From: Blastomyces gilchristii SLH14081
Taxonomy: Eukaryota > Ascomycota > Eurotiomycetes > Onygenales > Ajellomycetaceae
Direction: 5' to 3'
NCBI RefSeq assembly: GCF_000003855.2
Contig: NW_003101674.1
Location: 2,169,042-2,233,041, forward strand
DNA: 64,000 bases
Position numbers and translations under genes: made by a program
Notes under the pieces: generated by a model
The model's input: only the letters and a program-made list of their open reading frames with translations
The model's database searches: none
Told to the model about the DNA's origin: nothing
Shown here: positions 60,127 through 64,000 of the stretch, one piece after another
Position numbering within the stretch: position 1 is the first letter of the stretch
How the letters are laid out: each line of letters opens with the position of its first letter

Positions 60127-62408
60127 ATGCGTCCTCGCCCAGAACATGAAATGTATCGACACCCCACACCACCGCCGCTGGAGGGATTCAGCGAAAAGCT
60201 AGAAGCCGACGAGTTTCCTGTGGCTCCCATATCGGAGTTTGAAGATGAATTAACACCGGAGGAAGAAAGGAGGCTTGTATGGAAGTTAGTGAAGATTCAG
60301 TGCAGCGCCGTTTGACTAGCAGTTAGACTGACCTCAACAACCTCTCTCTCTATCTGTGCAGGATTGACTGGGCCGTGCTGCCGACTTTGATGTTGGGGTT
60401 CATGGTGTTGCAACTCGATCGCGCGAACATGTACGCACTCGACCCCACACCGTTCTAGCCTCAAGACTCCACCTGAATCTTCTACTGTACAAGATACTGA
60501 CTATGTATACCTCTCACCAGAGGAAATGCTCTCACAGACTTCTTCTTTCGAGATGTCGGCATTACTCAGAACCAATTCAATACGGGCCAACTGCTCCTTC
60601 CGCTCGCGATTATATTGGTCGAGGTATGGCCAGATCTATTACTCAAAAGTCTGCCGCATCCTAGATCCAAGCCGTATCTAGTATTCTAAACGCCAGTCGT
60701 ATCATAGATTCCTTGCAACATAATTCTATTCAAGTTGGGTCCACAAATATGGATAGCTGCCCAGATCTTTGCATGGTGAGTAGGCTTCCTACCGCCACAC
60801 TTTTGATACCAACTGACGGGTGTTAGGGGTACCGTGGCCACCTTACAGGCATTTCAAAAGGGATTGGCGGCATTCTTAATCACCAGGATACTACTTGGGT
60901 ATATCTACTTTGCTTCAATATTGCCATCAACACATATTAAGGCTGACAAAAATTACCAGAATCTGCGAAGCTGGCTTCGTGCCGGCTAGCCTCTACACCC
61001 TTACAACGTGGTATAAGCGAAGCGAGACTAGCAAGAGATTTGCCATATTTTACATTGGAAATTTGTCCGCTGGGGCAGCAAGTGGCTTAATAGCATATGG
61101 AATGTAAGATATCTCGGAAAAAAGGCAACAGGCCATTTGCACGATTGTTGTTCATCTTAAGGGTGTACACCTGCTAACGCCGCCAGATTGCAAATGAGAG
61201 GGATTCGTGGGCTGGCAGGATGGCAATGGCTCTTTATCGTATGGTGTTCTTTTCATATACCTTTTGATTAACATGTGGAAATTAATGAATTTATCAGTTA
61301 GAGGGCCTCCTCACCATCATCGTTGGTTTCCTGTTCCTTGCCCTTTTCCCGAAGGACCCAGACAACCCAATCTCAATGTTTGGGTATCGTTATTTTACCG
61401 AGAGGGAAGCCGCATTTTTATCCCGAAGAGTCCTTGCGGATGATCCTAAGAAAGAGAAGGGAGGAAACTCTATATCGCTCAAACAGCTGAAGGGAGCGGT
61501 GGGTGACATTACCCAATGACTAACAACATTGATAGGCATCAAGCTGACTCTTAATATCTAGGTAACGAACTGGAAAATGTATCCGCATCTATTCGTGACA
61601 ATTTCCGGACTGGCACCCATCTACGTATTCGGTGCCTATGCCCCGACCCTGGTAGCATCCTTTGGTTTCGAAAGGCTAGTATCAAATGCCTTGGTAACCA
61701 TTGGTTTATGGGCTCAGCTATTTTTGATAGTTCTTTGGGGATATGTTGGGTAAGGGAACATGTCCAATTTTTGCTTTTCTTTTTTGGCGATACAAAGCTT
61801 TTTAATACTTAGCTGACCGCCATGAAGAGATAAAACAGGTAGACGTGGATATGTCGTTCTAGCAGGCTCGCTGTGCAGCTGGGGATTTGTTGTATGTGAC
61901 TCTTCTACAGAGATCGCCTAAAGCCATATGTTGCCGCATCCTTCTAACATTCCTATAGCTCGGGTGCCGAGTACTCGTGTATTCTCCGGACGGCAACCTG
62001 CGATTTGCACTTCTCACGCTTGCTATCGCCTTCTGCGCCGTATGGCGTAAGTTTTTTTCAATCACCCCGTATATTTATATTCTAGTTGAAATGCCGCAGA
62101 ATCGCTTGCTAATTGGGTGACCGGAAACAGAGCCCGTCAATGCTTCCTGGATGTCCATGAATTGTCGCTCACCAGAAGAACGGTCCATTGCAATGGCCTT
62201 GTTTACGATGGCAACGAATGTAGCTGGCATTGTTGCCAGCCATGTCTTCCAGCAAGAAGACCGGCCGCTGTACGTGATGGGGTGGAACGTGAATATTAGC
62301 CTGATTACCGCACATGTTGTAATTGTTGTTGGGTCGATATTACAGTACGTGGTATTGAATCGTAAGCGTAAGAAAGCAGGTTCGATGGGGGAGTTGTATT
62401 CTTATTAG
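60127..62408 (+). CDS. MFS permease of the Dal5-like anion:cation symporter family
   Basis: Twelve exons: 60,127-60,284, 60,362-60,430, 60,521-60,623, 60,708-60,775, 60,827-60,898, 60,960-61,103, 61,187-61,238, 61,298-61,498, 61,562-61,749, 61,843-61,891, 61,959-62,046 and 62,131-62,408. Phases all match; the total is 1,470 bases, 489 residues, usual for this family. The start KIDWAVLPTLMLGFMVLQLDRANIGNAL is the family signature after a soluble N-terminus of about 50 residues. GICEAGFVPASLYTLTTWYKRSE, LQMRGIRGLAGWQWLFI and KDPDNP are further family hallmarks in the first half. The second half has the usual six hydrophobic segments, with NASWMSMNCRSPEERSIAMA and a short basic C-terminus. The family imports allantoate, vitamins or other organic anions with protons; the substrate cannot be read from sequence. 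The exon 10 acceptor is the least certain. Confidence 0.92.
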
Positions 62409-63471
62409 AAGGAAGCGCCGGCGTGCGGGTTTTTAATTTTCATAAGTTCAAAAAAAAAAGTTTGGACTGTACATTTTGTCCGCTATTTTTCTCTGAATGC
62501 ACTACTTCACTCAAACTTGTAACTCTTTTTAAGAGTTCACTTTTATGCTTGTCAATTCAAATTTCGCGCCAAAGCGACAGCGGTCTGGAAATTCCGCTGG
62601 AGCAGCCCTACCCCCCTCCGGAGAGGAGTTACTTACAGAGCTAAATGAAGCATGGAAACATTTCACAAGGCACCTTTTTTACAACAAGCTTTGATGTTCT
62701 ATTCGTCTGGCACCAATTTCCAAGCTGCCTTTAGCACTTGCGATTTTCACGACGCTTTTACTAGGGGATTATTCAGATAGCAGAGAGAGGAAATGAAGGC
62801 ACTTCTCATATGGGAGATCATGGCTGAATGGGGGTGGCGGGTGTCTATCGGACGTCAGGCAAGACACAAAAGGGGGGTTGGGGTAAATGGCTATTTTCAT
62901 TCTCAGTCCGTCTGACCAGAGAATGTGATGGCTGCACTGTTTAGAGAAGCGTACCCCGAGACACAGAATAGGTTTGAGTAGGGAGAATTCAGATAAAATT
63001 CCACGGAATGCTGTACACATGCATGTATGGCATGAGCATGGCCAAGTAACTAATCACTTCATTCGCCTGTTCCAACGATGTGACTCTGTTTGACTCAATG
63101 CAAAATATGTCGAGTGCACGGGGCAAATTATTATTATTTTTCTTGTCCATTTTTCGTTTTTATTTTTTGGAGAATTTATGGTATAGACTGAAACCCTCAT
63201 TTGAACACGCTCCAAAGAATGCCAAAAAAGTAAAGCACAAATCCTGCTGGAAGAGTAGCACAGTTGAAGCTTTCGTAATCAGCTCACCTCGTCACTGGTA
63301 AAATGGTTGCATTGGATGCTTGATCGTAATTTCTTCCAGCTCCCCCCATCAGCTGCTAAGAAAACAAGCACAGAAACACAAACAACAGTCATAACATCTC
63401 GTATCCGGTCACATTCAAGCTATAAGCATTTGACCACCACCATTAAAGGTTGGACATGGAACGCGCGATAT
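62409..63471. other. Intergenic region between converging permease and STI1 genes
   Basis: 3' flanks of both genes. No coding region or RNA gene recognised. Confidence 0.6.
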
Positions 63472-64000
63472 CTATCTTCCAACACGGATGACGCCTGCGG
63501 CCACCAGCTTCTGGATCTTCATCCGCACACCAGGATTCTTCATGTGCTCCTGCAGCGCAGCCGGGTCGCCCTTGGCTTGTTGGAGTATAGTTTGCATAAC
63601 GGGGTCTTGAAGAATGGACATAATCTAGATATATTAGTGGTAGGTTAGTGACCTTTTAGCCATTTTTTATTATTTTACAGCAGAGTTGCACCAGATCGCG
63701 GGCGATGATAGGAAAGAGGCAAAAAAACCGTACCTCAGGGTCACGCTGAATTCTCTCTGCAGTTTCTTCTTCTGTCTCACCAGCACGAGCGCTGAACTGA
63801 GCCTCCAGCGCTTTTTGTTGCTGTTGCTCAATCTCACGGGTATGGGCACCGGTTTCGTCGTGTTCAGCGGCCTCAGCACACACGTCCATACATTTGTTAT
63901 ATTCTTTCATGGCAAAAAGAGCCTGTGCTTTTCTCAAATATGCACGGATAAATTTCGGGTCTCTCTTAATCGCTTCGTCGCAATCTTGAACCGCTCCTGG
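63472..64000 (-). CDS. STI1: Hsp70/Hsp90 co-chaperone STI1 (HOP), C-terminal part
   Basis: Two exons on the minus strand: from the window edge down to 63,734, then 63,624-63,472, with a 109-bp GT/AG intron. The first visible exon reads AVQDCDEAIKRDPKFIRAYLRKAQALFAMKEY, the last TPR repeats of the TPR2B domain. A Gln-rich helix and AERIQRDPE follow. After the intron IMSILQDPVMQTILQQAK, then LQEHMKNPGVRMKIQKLVAAGVI, is the DP2 (STI1) domain with its Asp-Pro pairs. Family knowledge: the protein bridges Hsp70 and Hsp90 during client transfer in the cytosol. About 139 residues of an expected 580 or so are in the window; the 5' part lies outside. Confidence 0.95.

Overview
The window has two parts that look like different DNA. 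Bases 1 to about 43,490 are an extremely AT-rich block in which CpG, CpC and GpG are almost absent. It is filled with nested, mutated transposable elements and I see no intact host gene there. From about 43,490 to 64,000 the base composition is normal and there are spliced genes with short introns (55-144 bp). This two-compartment layout, the RIP-like decay of repeats and the gene types point to a filamentous ascomycete (Pezizomycotina). An onygenalean dimorphic fungus such as the Blastomyces group fits well, but the genus is inference.

AT-rich block, left to right. A LINE remnant on the minus strand (about 1,510-4,880) comes first. Copia element A (5,578-20,762) follows, split by a tRNA-derived SINE, two 506-bp MITEs, and a gypsy element that landed inside the second of those MITEs. 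Gypsy element 2 (20,834-41,867, minus strand) comes next, split by copia element B (27,108-32,277) and by gypsy element 3 (33,077-41,102), which itself carries two SINE copies. A fourth MITE (41,970-42,475) lies near the edge. I fixed nearly all boundaries from target-site duplications: 5 bp for the LTR elements, 8 bp for the MITEs and 12-14 bp for the SINEs. Subtracting the insertions gives back matching lengths: copia A 5,192 versus copia B 5,170 bp; the split MITE2 505 versus 506 bp; the SINE-split gypsy LTR 544 versus 544 bp.

Gene-rich part. There is a two-RRM RNA-binding protein (plus), a short-chain dehydrogenase with a broken reading frame (minus), a seven-exon tricalbin-type membrane-tethering protein with SMP and C2 domains (minus), a twelve-exon Dal5-family MFS permease (plus), and the 3' end of the co-chaperone STI1 (minus, cut by the window edge). 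These are ordinary independent fungal genes; nothing suggests a cluster or shared pathway.

The most interesting material is non-coding and repeat-related: a tRNA-headed SINE family, a MITE family with four copies of identical length, the datable order of insertions, an unusual C-to-T context, and GC-rich patches that escaped mutation at element ends.
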